Shown here: positions 1-7,822 of the stretch, piece by piece
Layout: each line of letters opens with the position of its first letter
Position numbering within the stretch: the stretch's first letter is position 1
Origin: Pseudoxanthomonas sp. PXM01
GTDB taxonomy: Bacteria > Pseudomonadota > Gammaproteobacteria > Xanthomonadales > Xanthomonadaceae
Length of the DNA stretch: 64,000 nucleotides
Reading direction: 5' to 3'
NCBI RefSeq assembly: GCF_014851815.1
Contig: NZ_JACVAJ010000002.1
Coordinates: 372,001 to 436,000 of the forward strand
Translations under genes and position numbers: made by a program
Notes under the pieces: generated by a model
Databases searched by the model: none
Told to the model about the DNA's origin: nothing
The model's input: the letters and a program-made list of their open reading frames with translations, nothing else

Positions 1-109
1 ACGCCTGCGCGAAGACGCTCCGCTGTTCGACGCGCCGACGGCCGGCTACTTCGGCGGCGGTGCGGAAGGCTATACGCAGTTCACTGCCCCGCAGGCGCAC
101 GCGGCCTGA
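1..109 (+). CDS. C-terminal fragment of an unidentified protein
   Basis: The first 109 bases hold an open frame (codons from base 2) that ends in TGA at 107-109 and reads as a 35-residue C-terminus. It is Gly-rich around 'GYFGGGAEG'. The frame has no start inside the window. The aldo/keto reductase start follows 46 bases later on the same strand, so the two may share an operon. The tail is too short and unspecific for me to name a family. Confidence 0.6.
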   Translation, partial: RLREDAPLFDAPTAGYFGGGAEGYTQFTAPQAHAA

Positions 110-155
110 TCCCGACATCCCTATCCCCTCCATCTCGATCCCTCAGGAGTCCACC

Positions 156-1166
156 ATGTCCCTCCACGACCTGCTTCCCGGCAAGCTCGGTTTCGGCACC
201 GCACCGCTCGGCAACATGTTCCGCGACATTCCGGAAGCCGAAGCGCGCGCCACCGTCGAGGCCGCCTGGAACGACGGCATCCGCTACTTCGACAACGCGC
301 CCTTCTACGGCGCCGGGCTGGCGGAAATCCGCATGGGCGACGCGCTGGCCGACAAGCCACGCGACCAGTACGTCATCAGCACCAAAGTCGGCCGGCTGAT
401 CCTGGACGAAGTCGAGGAGATCAGCGCCCGCGACCTCGGCGAGAAAGGCGACGTCTTCAAGTACGGACGTCCCAACAGGATCGTCAACGACTATTCCTAC
501 GACGCCACCCTGCGCTCGATCGACGACAGCCTGAAGCGGCTGAAGACCGACCGCATCGACATCGCATGGGTGCACGACATCGCGCAGGATTTCTACGGCG
601 ACGACTGGCTGTCGATGTTCGAGCAGGCGCGCACCGGTGCCTTCAGGGCGCTCGATCGTCTCCGCGATGAAGGCGCCATCAAGGCGTGGGGCCTGGGCGT
701 GAACCGCGTCGAGCCGATCGAACTGCTGCTGGAACTGGAAGGACCGCGTCCCGACGGCTTCCTGCTCGCCGGCCGCTATACCCTGCTCGACCACGCACGC
801 GCGTTGCAGCGGGTGATGCCGAAGGTGGCGGAACGCGGCCTCGGCATCGTGGTCGGCGGCCCTTACAGCTCGGGCGCGCTGGTCGGCGGTCCGAACTTCG
901 AGTACGCGCCGGCCACGCCACAGATCCTCGACAAGGTGGCGCGCATCAAGGCGCTCGCCGACCGCTACGGCATCAGCATGAAGGCCGCCGGCCTGCAGTT
1001 CGCGCTGGCGAATACCGCCGTCGCGGCCGTCATTCCCGGCGCCAGCAAGCCCGACCGCATCGCCGAGGACAGCGCGGCACTGAAGGAAGTCGTCCCCGCC
1101 GGCTTCTGGCGCGACATGCGCAGCGCGGGCCTGGTGCATCCCGAGGCGCCGCTGCCCGAAGGTTGA
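156..1166 (+). CDS. Aldo/keto reductase
   Basis: This is a 336-residue NAD(P)-dependent oxidoreductase of the aldo/keto reductase superfamily, most like the D-threo-aldose/L-fucose dehydrogenase branch. The AKR tetrad is visible as Asp46, Tyr51 ('DNAPFYG'), Lys77 ('STKVGR') and His140 ('AWVHD'). The C-terminal part carries the cofactor-binding 'VIPGASKPDR' segment. The ATG at 156 is chosen because CAGGAG sits at 144-149. An in-frame upstream extension from base 60 overlaps the preceding gene and looks non-coding. Sugar-aldehyde or aldose oxidation is the likely role, but the substrate cannot be read from sequence. A strong hairpin follows the stop. Confidence 0.9.
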   Translation: MSLHDLLPGKLGFGTAPLGNMFRDIPEAEARATVEAAWNDGIRYFDNAPFYGAGLAEIRMGDALADKPRDQYVISTKVGRLILDEVEEISARDLGEKGDVFKYGRPNRIVNDYSYDATLRSIDDSLKRLKTDRIDIAWVHDIAQDFYGDDWLSMFEQARTGAFRALDRLRDEGAIKAWGLGVNRVEPIELLLELEGPRPDGFLLAGRYTLLDHARALQRVMPKVAERGLGIVVGGPYSSGALVGGPNFEYAPATPQILDKVARIKALADRYGISMKAAGLQFALANTAVAAVIPGASKPDRIAEDSAALKEVVPAGFWRDMRSAGLVHPEAPLPEG

Positions 1167-1184
1167 TCCGACCGTCCGTTCCCC

Positions 1185-1210
1185 ACCGCCCTCGTCAACG
1201 CGAGGGCGGT
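1185..1210. terminator. Bidirectional hairpin terminator between convergent genes
   Basis: The perfect 10-bp inverted repeat ACCGCCCTCG / CGAGGGCGGT has a 6-nt loop and is followed on the plus strand by TTGCGTT. It lies between the convergent aldo/keto reductase and TIGR03915 genes. The latter's stop codon (1195-1197) falls inside the loop. Confidence 0.7.
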
Positions 1211-2016
1211 TTGCGTTCCTGGATGCGCCGACGCGGTGCCTGCGCTTCGCGCTCGTCCATATCGCGCACGCGACGGCCGGCCTCCCGGATCAGGTCCGGC
1301 AGCAGATGGGCCTCCGGCAAGTGCTTCCAGTACTTCTGTGGCATCTCCTGCCGCATCATCCGGGTATTGAGTCGTGCCGGATTGAAGATGTTGGCGTAGT
1401 AGGTACGCCACAGCGCGTCCTCGGCATCGTCGGCCGGTGCATCGGAACGCTGCGCACCCTCGCCGGCCCACAAATCGGCACCGTCCCACTGCACGCTGCG
1501 GTACGGCGTCAAGATCGCCCAGCGCATGCCGGCGAAGCGGCGCATGAAGAACGGCGCAACCCGATCAACGATGTAGTGGTCGGGCTCGAACCAGGCGATG
1601 TAGGTGTTGTCCTCGCCGTCGACCTGGCGGAAACGCACGAACGCTTTCATCTTGTGGCTATCGCGGCGCACCGCCTGTGACCAGCGGGTGGCGCGATGTA
1701 CGTCGGCATCGGTGGCGCGATCCAGCAGCGCACGCTCGCCGTTGCCGATCCGCCACAGCAGGCGATAGAGCAACGCGTGCCTGCCGACATCGCGATGACA
1801 CAGCACCGACGCCGCGAACGCCATGAACTCCGCCGGCACCGACAGTCCCTTCCGGATCACCGGCTGGTCTGTCACGGCGGACGCCGCGAGCAACTCGCCC
1901 TGCGCATCGGCCTGCCACTCCACGGATTCCGGCGGCAGCTCCGCTTCCCAGGCATGACGCGCCTGCACGCGCCACGCATCCAGGTCCCACGCAGGCATCA
2001 CGGTCGCACGGAACAT
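1195..2016 (-). CDS. TIGR03915-type putative DNA repair protein (DUF4130)
   Basis: This 273-residue protein matches the TIGR03915/DUF4130 family, which is nearly always encoded beside the radical-SAM family TIGR03916 and sometimes fused to a uracil-DNA glycosylase. Family signatures visible are 'HKMKAFVRFR', 'YIAWFEPDHYI', 'MRWAILTPYRSVQWDG', 'RTYYANIFNPARLN' and 'EMPQKYWKHLPEA'. It starts 9 bases after the radical-SAM stop on the same strand, so the two form an operon. The biochemical role is unknown; a link to DNA repair or base modification comes only from the family's glycosylase partners. The Arg/Lys-rich tail could contact nucleic acid, which is inference. Confidence 0.88.
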   Translation of the reverse strand: MFRATVMPAWDLDAWRVQARHAWEAELPPESVEWQADAQGELLAASAVTDQPVIRKGLSVPAEFMAFAASVLCHRDVGRHALLYRLLWRIGNGERALLDRATDADVHRATRWSQAVRRDSHKMKAFVRFRQVDGEDNTYIAWFEPDHYIVDRVAPFFMRRFAGMRWAILTPYRSVQWDGADLWAGEGAQRSDAPADDAEDALWRTYYANIFNPARLNTRMMRQEMPQKYWKHLPEAHLLPDLIREAGRRVRDMDEREAQAPRRRIQERKPPSR

Positions 2017-2025
2017 CCCGACGCC

Positions 2026-3276
2026 TCAACCGAACAGGTCGGCTTGGCGCGGCGCCGGCGCCAGTTCGCTGCGCAGCCGCACCGGATCGTCGAGGCGCTG
2101 ACGCGGATGGTGGTCGAGCAGGATGACGAACGGGAGGACCTTCTGCAGCGGCGCGCGCAGGCGCGCCAAATCCGCGACGCGCAACCTGCCCTGCCGGCGC
2201 GAATCGACGATGCGCTGCACGTTGCGTGCACCCAGGCCCGGTACGCGCAGCAGCATCTCGCGCGGCGCGCTGTTGAGGTCGACCGGGAACCGCTCCGGAT
2301 GGCGAAGCGCCCAGGCCAGCTTCGGATCGATGTCCAGGTCGAGCATGCCGCCCTGCGTGCCGGTCTCTTCGACGATTTCCTTCACGTCGAACTCGTAGAA
2401 GCGGAGCAGCCAGTCGGCCTGGTACAGGCGGTGCTCGCGCTGCAGCGGTGGCGCGCGCAACGGCAGCTGCGTCGATGCGTCCGGAATCGGACTGAAGGCG
2501 GAGTAGTAGACGCGGCGCATGCGGAACTGACGATAGAGCGCATCGCTACTGGCCAGGATCGCGCGGTCGTCGGCGGCATCCGCGCCGACGATCATCTGCG
2601 TGCTCTGCCCCGCGGGTGCGAACTTGGGGGGGCGCTTCCGCTTCGGCTGTGCCTCCTTCTTGTCGGGCTTCGCCGCCTGGATGCGCCAATGCAGCTCGCC
2701 CATCGCATCGCGGATGCCCTGCGCCTCCTTCTGCGGCGCGAGCTGCTTCAGGCCGGCCTCGGTCGGCAGCTCGACGTTGATGCTCAGGCGATCGGCATAG
2801 CGGCCAGCCGCCGCGAGCAGTTCAGGCGACGCTTCCGGAATCGTCTTCAGGTGAATGTAGCCGGCGAAGCGGTGATCCTCGCGCAGGCTGCGCGCGACCT
2901 CGACCATCTGCTCCATCGTGTAGTCGCCGTTGCGGATGATGCCGCTGGAGAGGAACAGGCCCTCGATGTAGTTGCGCTTGTAGAACTCCAGCGTCAACCG
3001 CACGACTTCGGCGGTGGCGAAACGCGCGCGCGGCACGTTGCTCGACACGCGATTGACGCAGTAGGCGCAGTCGTAGATGCAGAAGTTGGTCAGCAGGATC
3101 TTCAGCAGCGACACGCAGCGTCCATCCGGCGTGTACGAGTGGCAGATGCCCATGCCCTCGGTGCTGCCGATCCCACCCTTGCCCAGCGAATGCCGCTTGC
3201 CTGCGCCGCTGGACGCACACGATGCATCGTACTTGGCCGCATCGGCGAGGATCGCGAGCTTGTCTTTCAGTTGCAT
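2026..3276 (-). CDS. Putative DNA modification/repair radical SAM protein (TIGR03916)
   Basis: This is a 416-residue radical S-adenosylmethionine enzyme. The 4Fe-4S motif is Cys66-x3-Cys70-x2-Cys73 ('CIYDCAYC'). It is preceded by the family-typical 'YDASCASSG' and 'GICHSYTPDGRCVSLLK' segments. The C-terminal part (about residues 340-390) contains a helix-hairpin-helix-like stretch ('LLRVPGLGARNVQRI'), a DNA-binding fold common in repair enzymes. The length is normal for TIGR03916. It is the first gene of a two-gene operon with the TIGR03915 protein. No glycosylase gene is present next door, although the three families are often linked. The substrate is unknown. Confidence 0.9.
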   Translation of the reverse strand: MQLKDKLAILADAAKYDASCASSGAGKRHSLGKGGIGSTEGMGICHSYTPDGRCVSLLKILLTNFCIYDCAYCVNRVSSNVPRARFATAEVVRLTLEFYKRNYIEGLFLSSGIIRNGDYTMEQMVEVARSLREDHRFAGYIHLKTIPEASPELLAAAGRYADRLSINVELPTEAGLKQLAPQKEAQGIRDAMGELHWRIQAAKPDKKEAQPKRKRPPKFAPAGQSTQMIVGADAADDRAILASSDALYRQFRMRRVYYSAFSPIPDASTQLPLRAPPLQREHRLYQADWLLRFYEFDVKEIVEETGTQGGMLDLDIDPKLAWALRHPERFPVDLNSAPREMLLRVPGLGARNVQRIVDSRRQGRLRVADLARLRAPLQKVLPFVILLDHHPRQRLDDPVRLRSELAPAPRQADLFG

Positions 3277-3430
3277 GGCGACATGGTATCCGGCGCGCGC
3301 TCAAGCGATGAGACGAAACGGCGCGCCGGAATGCACGGCCTGGATAATCTGAACGGAAAGCGCGCCATCGAGGGCAGCGCCGCGCCATGGGTGTCCGTGA
3401 AGACGGCAACGCGCGCCTGACTGCGCACCG

Positions 3431-4348
3431 CTACACGCTGAGGATCGACTTCCAGTGCGCCAGCCTGTCCGCGATCAGCGCCACGCGCTGGCGATCGTCG
3501 CGTCCGTCCAGGATCGCGACCTCGTCCGCTTCGGCACGCAGGTAGACGCCCGCTGTCCGCGCGTTGACGTCGTCGCCACGTGTCGTGAAGTAGCCGCTGG
3601 CGCGTTCGGCCGACTCCAGCCGGATCTCGCCCGTGCCTTCCAACTGCGGCGCGTCGGGATGCAGCGGTCGCTCGCCCCTCCAGTAATAGAAGACGGCGGA
3701 GCCGTCCTCCTTTTCGCGTACCGCCTCGCTCCAGTAGCGCGCCGACAGCGTGCCGTCCGCGTGCCAGCCACTGCCCTTCATCTCCAGCGCACCAACGCGG
3801 TTGCGCGTCAGGCGCACCAGCCCGAGCGCCGATGGCTCCTTTTCGCTGCGCTGGGTGAGCGAGAACTGCCACCATGCCCCCTCGACGCGCGACGCCTGGC
3901 CTTCGCTGACGATGGCACTGCGCAGCTTCTGGCAGATCGCTTTGGTTTCCGCAGCGGTGCCGGCGCCTTCGTAGCGCACGCAGGTCAGGCCCAGCAGGTC
4001 GGTCGGCAGCTTCGCGCCGCTGGCGTGCAGGATGAACGTGCGGCGCATGCCCAGCACGCCACCGAACAGACCCGCTTCGAACACCACGTTGTCGCGGGGC
4101 GATGCCTGTCCGGGCAGCGCTTCGTCCGCCGCCGGCGTGCGCGTGGTCCAGTCGTCCTGCGCGAACACGAACGCGGCGAAATCCACCTGCCGCGTCAGTT
4201 CCAGCAGCCGTCCCAATGTGGTGGTGCCGGGATTGAACGTGGTGGTCCACGGCTCCACATCGGCAACGTCTTCCAGTCCGCGCGTCAGCGCCTGCAGCAG
4301 CTTGGCCTGCTTGCCCGACGAACCGAGAAAAATGCGTGGCTTTGCCAT
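3431..4348 (-). CDS. TIR-like (CAP12/Pycsar-effector type) nucleotide-binding protein with unassigned C-terminal domain
   Basis: Residues 1-150 of this 305-residue protein fit the TIR-like family PF10137 (CAP12/Pycsar effector TIR). Visible elements are 'RIFLGSS' at the first strand, 'PWTTTFNPGTTTL', 'DFAAFVFAQDD', and 'PRDNVVFEAGLFGGVLG' with the likely catalytic Glu91. Family members degrade NAD+ when activated during phage infection. Residues 155-305 look beta-rich ('GALEMKGSGWHADG', 'SAVFYYWRGE', 'ASGYFTTRGDD') and match no sensor domain I know; they do not look like STING or a cyclic-nucleotide-binding domain. No CD-NTase, nucleotide cyclase or Thoeris-like partner is adjacent. A stand-alone defence effector is a plausible inference, not shown. 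The ribosome site is weak. Confidence 0.78.
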   Translation of the reverse strand: MAKPRIFLGSSGKQAKLLQALTRGLEDVADVEPWTTTFNPGTTTLGRLLELTRQVDFAAFVFAQDDWTTRTPAADEALPGQASPRDNVVFEAGLFGGVLGMRRTFILHASGAKLPTDLLGLTCVRYEGAGTAAETKAICQKLRSAIVSEGQASRVEGAWWQFSLTQRSEKEPSALGLVRLTRNRVGALEMKGSGWHADGTLSARYWSEAVREKEDGSAVFYYWRGERPLHPDAPQLEGTGEIRLESAERASGYFTTRGDDVNARTAGVYLRAEADEVAILDGRDDRQRVALIADRLAHWKSILSV

Positions 4349-4568
4349 GGCGCGCGTCCGGCGGCGGGATTACCCGGGGCGGGCAGCGTACCGCCATTCC
4401 GGCCTGGCACTCTGGCAGGTCTGTGCGGATGTCGTGTTGCGCCGATCTACGGTGCCAGAGAAGCGGAAGATGCCGGCCGCCCAGCGAGCCGGAGCCCAGG
4501 CCAGTGCCTTCCGTTCGCCTGTTCCGCAGGCCGGCGGTGTGTCCCCGATCCACCGTCGTGCCGCAGAC

Positions 4569-5240
4569 CTACAGCTTGAACAGCGGCTGCAGCTTCCGCG
4601 CCAGCCAGCCCGGGAACCGCAGCGGCGCATCCAGGGCGGATACGCAGATGCAGGCCGCACCGGGGACCGTAACGGGCTGATGCTCGACGTCGCTGTCGAG
4701 GTCGGCGACGTCGCCGGGGGCGAACTGGCCCAGCGCATCGTGGTACGCGCCGCGCAGGATCTGGGTCAGCTCGGTACCGCCATGGCCGTGCACCGGCATG
4801 CTGCGGCCGGGACCGATCTTCAGCAACAGCAAGGTACCGGTCTTCGTGTTGGGGGCCCGGATGCAGTGCACGCCGGGCGCCATCCAGCGCCATTTCAATG
4901 CGCGATAGGAACTGCCGAAGTACGGATGCAGCGGTGTCGGCAAACGGTCGTCGTCCTCGTAGGGCGCGCTGCGCGGCTCCGGGGCCGCGATCGCCGGCGG
5001 TGCATCGTCCAATCGCTGCAGCATCTCCGCGCGCAGGTCGGCGAAGCGGTCCGGGACGATGCCGGCCGGCTGCTGGTGCTCAATCAGCTGGCCGCCGACG
5101 CGCTCGGCTTCCGCCACCCGCGCGCGGCAATGCGCGCAGGTCTCCAGATGGGTGGCGGCCACGGTCGCCACTTCGACTGCCAGCGCACCGGCCGCGTAGC
5201 TGACCACGGTGGACGCATCGAGATGATGGTGCGGATTCAC
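4569..5240 (-). CDS. chrR: Zinc-dependent anti-sigma factor, ChrR family
   Basis: This 223-residue cytoplasmic anti-sigma factor has the two-domain ChrR architecture. The N-terminal zinc-binding anti-sigma domain has His6, His31, Cys35 and Cys38 ('HLETCAHC'), the same four ligand positions described for Rhodobacter ChrR. The C-terminal cupin domain (about 105-205) has His151, His153, Glu157 and His187 ('HGHGGTE' and 'DVEHQP'), the equivalents of the second metal site needed for response to singlet oxygen. The start overlaps the end of the sigma factor gene by 4 bases, so the pair is translationally coupled. Family knowledge: ChrR holds the sigma factor inactive until singlet oxygen or related oxidants appear. 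Confidence 0.93.
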   Translation of the reverse strand: MNPHHHLDASTVVSYAAGALAVEVATVAATHLETCAHCRARVAEAERVGGQLIEHQQPAGIVPDRFADLRAEMLQRLDDAPPAIAAPEPRSAPYEDDDRLPTPLHPYFGSSYRALKWRWMAPGVHCIRAPNTKTGTLLLLKIGPGRSMPVHGHGGTELTQILRGAYHDALGQFAPGDVADLDSDVEHQPVTVPGAACICVSALDAPLRFPGWLARKLQPLFKL

Positions 5241-5863
5241 GACTGACCTCTTACCAGACCCTGCAGGCGCAGGAACGCGCGCCGAAGGTGGGACTTCACG
5301 GTGCCCAGCGGCATCTGCAATTCATCGGCGATGTCCTGGTGACTCTTGGCTTCGAAGTACGACATGCGCATCAGTCGCGCCTGCACGGCGGGCAGCTCCT
5401 CGATGCGACGCTGCAGGTGGACGTGTTCGGCATAGTCCTCGGCCGAGCTGAAGGGACGCGCCAGTTCCTCGTCGCTGGCGGGCAGCGCCTCTTCGAGTAT
5501 CTGCACCCAGCCCGGTTCGCGACGCACCCGGTCGATATGCAGGTTGCGGCCGATCCGGAACAGCCAGGTCGACACCGCCCCCTGCTGCGGGTCATACATC
5601 GACGCGCGTTGCCACAGGCGCAGCAGCGCCTCCTGCGACAGTTCCTCCGCGACCGCCTCGGGACTGCCGAGCCCGCGCAGGTACAGGCACAGGCGCGGCA
5701 TGAAGTGGTCGTACAGGCGCATGAAGCTGGCGCGGTCGCGCAGCCGGGCCACCGCGACCATCTCGCCGGTCCAGTCGTGGGTGTCGCGCGGGGCGGGCGT
5801 GGGCGTGGACACCGTCCGGGCCGCCCCGGGGGGCGACAGTCTCCTGGTGAAGTCGGACGGCAT
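5237..5863 (-). CDS. rpoE: ECF sigma factor of the RpoE-ChrR (ECF11) type
   Basis: This 208-residue RNA polymerase sigma factor has region 2 at about 45-110 ('LYDHFMPRLCLYL', 'EELSQEALLRLWQRA', 'VSTWLFRIGRNLHIDRVRR') and region 4 at about 150-205 ('EELPAVQARLMRMSYFEAKSHQDIADELQMPLGTVKSHLRRAFLRL'-type helix-turn-helix). Its partner is the ChrR anti-sigma gene immediately downstream (4-base overlap), which identifies it as the singlet-oxygen-response group. It diverges from the lipid operon starting at 6008, which is the expected target by analogy with Rhodobacter. I could not identify a convincing TGATCC-type promoter in the 144-bp gap. The N-terminal 30 residues may be unstructured. Confidence 0.93.
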   Translation of the reverse strand: MPSDFTRRLSPPGAARTVSTPTPAPRDTHDWTGEMVAVARLRDRASFMRLYDHFMPRLCLYLRGLGSPEAVAEELSQEALLRLWQRASMYDPQQGAVSTWLFRIGRNLHIDRVRREPGWVQILEEALPASDEELARPFSSAEDYAEHVHLQRRIEELPAVQARLMRMSYFEAKSHQDIADELQMPLGTVKSHLRRAFLRLQGLVRGQS

Positions 5864-6007
5864 GGTAAGGCCAGCTCCTGCTGCGGCTCGTGACGGCAGG
5901 CTCTACGGGGCACCGTGCGATTTGGATGCAGGACGGATCGCGACCGGATCTGCATCCGGACGCGCGATGTCGCCGTATGCCGGACCAAGCCCCCGGAGAC
6001 CGGTCGC

Positions 6008-6799
6008 ATGCCCGCACGTCCCTCCCCTCACGCGCTGGTCGGTGCGGCGATCCTGATCGCCCTGAGCCACGCCGCGATGGCGACCACTGAGATCCAGCAG
6101 CAGGAAGCCCGTGCCTATGCCCGCAAAGGCGAGACACTGCTCTACCACGAGTCCCACTGGCGTTACCGGCAGGACGGCGCCGCACGAAGGCTGGTGCTGT
6201 ACCGCTGCCCGGACGGGCGCGCATTCGCGCGCAAGACCGTGGTCGAACGGACGACGGCGCAGGCCCCGGACTTCGATTTCGAGGACGCCCGCGATGGTTA
6301 CCGCGAAGGCGTGCGCAGCGGACCGCAGGGACGCGTGGTCTACGTCCGGACGAGTGCGAAAGCCGCGCTGAAGGAACGACCGCTCGCGGTGCCGGCCGCC
6401 GGCGTGATCGATGCCGGCTTCGACGCCAGCGTCCGCCTGCACTGGGCGACATTGCAGGGCGGCCGCCCGGTGACCCAGCCCTTCCTGCTGCCGAGCCGCA
6501 TGGCGTTCGAGCCGGTGCGACTGGAGCCGGGGCCTGCCGTGCGCTGGAACGGCATCCCCGCGCGGCGCCTGTCGATGCGGCTGGACCGCTGGTACGGCTT
6601 CATCGCACCGACGATGCAGCTGACTTACGCCAGCGCGGACCGGCGACTGCTGGAGTTCGCCGGCATCGCGACGATCCGCGATGCGGCGGGACGGCACCAG
6701 GACGTGCGCATCGCGTTCCCCGCGCCGGCGGTACCCGCCGATGCACGCGCCCTGCAGGCCGCGCTGGCGACGCCATTGGTGTCGCAGTGCGCGTCCTGA
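6008..6799 (+). CDS. Exported hypothetical protein, first gene of the ChrR-linked lipid operon
   Basis: The 263-residue protein has an N-terminal hydrophobic signal sequence (about residues 8-23, 'ALVGAAILIALSHAAMA') and a soluble periplasmic body without cysteine pairs. It has no domain I recognise. Basic patches alternate with short beta-like stretches ('RWYGFIAPTMQLTYASADRRLLEFAGIATIRD'-type near residues 195-225). ATG 6008 is preferred over the in-frame extension because it starts exactly at the signal peptide. The gene faces the sigma/anti-sigma pair and precedes the desaturase by 67 bases, so it probably belongs to the same singlet-oxygen-induced unit. A role in lipid handling is inference. 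Confidence 0.75.
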   Translation: MPARPSPHALVGAAILIALSHAAMATTEIQQQEARAYARKGETLLYHESHWRYRQDGAARRLVLYRCPDGRAFARKTVVERTTAQAPDFDFEDARDGYREGVRSGPQGRVVYVRTSAKAALKERPLAVPAAGVIDAGFDASVRLHWATLQGGRPVTQPFLLPSRMAFEPVRLEPGPAVRWNGIPARRLSMRLDRWYGFIAPTMQLTYASADRRLLEFAGIATIRDAAGRHQDVRIAFPAPAVPADARALQAALATPLVSQCAS

Positions 6800-6866
6800 A
6801 GGATATCGCTGCATCCGATCCGCTCGCCGCTGCGTATGTCTCCTGAACGCAGCGGAGAAACATGCG

Positions 6867-7820
6867 ATGCCGGCAGTTGCTTCCCCCTCCCTTCCGCTGG
6901 CCACCCGCGCGCTCGCCACGCTGCGTCGCTGGTTCGATACCGAGGCCCGCGTGGACGGGCATGCCGACGTCGGCCGCCGCATCGACTGGCTGCGTGCCGT
7001 GCCGTTCCTCGGCATGCACCTGGCCTGCGTGGCGGTGCTATGGGTCGGCGTGTCGCCGATCGCGGTGATCGTGGCGGTCGCGCTGTACGCGCTGCGCATG
7101 TTCGCCATCACTGCGTTCTACCACCGCTATTTTTCGCACCGCACGTTCCGCGCCTCGCGCGTGGTGCAGTTCGTGTTCGCGCTGATCGGTGCGGCCAGCG
7201 TGCAGCGCGGACCGCTGTGGTGGGCCGCGCACCACCGCAACCATCACCGCCATGCCGACACCGCGGCGGATCCGCATTCGCCGAACGTGCACGGCTTCTG
7301 GTGGAGCCATGCGGGCTGGTTCCTGACCCGTGAGGGCTTCCGCACAGACTGGTCGCGCATTCCCGATCTGGCCGGCTATCCGGAACTGCGCTGGCTGGAC
7401 CGCTACGACACGGTGATCCCGGTGCTGCTCGCCGCCGGCCTCTACGGCCTCGGCGAGGGGCTGGAACGCGTCGCGCCTGCGCTCGGCACCAGCGGCCCGC
7501 AACTGCTGGTGTGGGGCTTCTTCATCTCGACGGTGGTGCTGTTCCATGCCACCGTCACCATCAACTCGCTGGCACATCGCTTCGGCAAGCGCCGCTTCGA
7601 CACGCGCGACGACAGCCGCAACAACCTGTGGCTGGCGTTGCTGACCTTCGGCGAGGGCTGGCACAACAACCATCATTTCTTCCCGGGCACCGCGCGCCAG
7701 GGCTTCCGCTGGTGGGAAGTGGACCTCACCTGGTACGGCCTGCGCCTGCTGGCGATGCTCGGGCTTGTGCACGACCTCAAGCCGGTGCCCGCCTGGGTGC
7801 TGGCGAAGGCGAGGCGCTGA
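6867..7820 (+). CDS. Membrane fatty-acid desaturase (acyl-CoA/acyl-lipid delta-9 type)
   Basis: This 317-residue integral-membrane di-iron desaturase has three histidine boxes: His86-x4-His91 ('HRYFSH'), His122-His123-x2-His126-His127 ('HHRNHH') and His266-x2-His269-His270 ('HNNHH'). Hydrophobic segments lie at about 43-80, 97-115 and 180-235. The reaction is introduction of a double bond into a membrane acyl chain. It is the second gene of the operon and the next gene starts 2 bases after its stop. Its product would supply the unsaturated chains on which the downstream methyltransferases act; this pathway link is inference from context. ATG 6867 follows GGAGAAA; an ATG at 6862 is out of frame. 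Confidence 0.9.
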   Translation: MPAVASPSLPLATRALATLRRWFDTEARVDGHADVGRRIDWLRAVPFLGMHLACVAVLWVGVSPIAVIVAVALYALRMFAITAFYHRYFSHRTFRASRVVQFVFALIGAASVQRGPLWWAAHHRNHHRHADTAADPHSPNVHGFWWSHAGWFLTREGFRTDWSRIPDLAGYPELRWLDRYDTVIPVLLAAGLYGLGEGLERVAPALGTSGPQLLVWGFFISTVVLFHATVTINSLAHRFGKRRFDTRDDSRNNLWLALLTFGEGWHNNHHFFPGTARQGFRWWEVDLTWYGLRLLAMLGLVHDLKPVPAWVLAKARR

Positions 7821-7822
7821 GC

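Noticed and set aside
1696-3420. 574-codon open frame on the plus strand opposite the radical-SAM operon
   Set aside because: Arg/His/Ala-rich composition with no domains; it is a GC-codon shadow of the recognisable genes on the minus strand.
3431-4348. Reading the TIR-like gene as part of a CBASS or Pycsar operon
   Set aside because: No nucleotidyltransferase or uridylate/cytidylate cyclase gene is nearby on either strand.
5864-6007. RpoE(ECF11) promoter of the TGATCC...TAAGA type between sigma factor and lipid operon
   Set aside because: I could find GATC-containing pieces but no pair with correct spacing, so no promoter is claimed.
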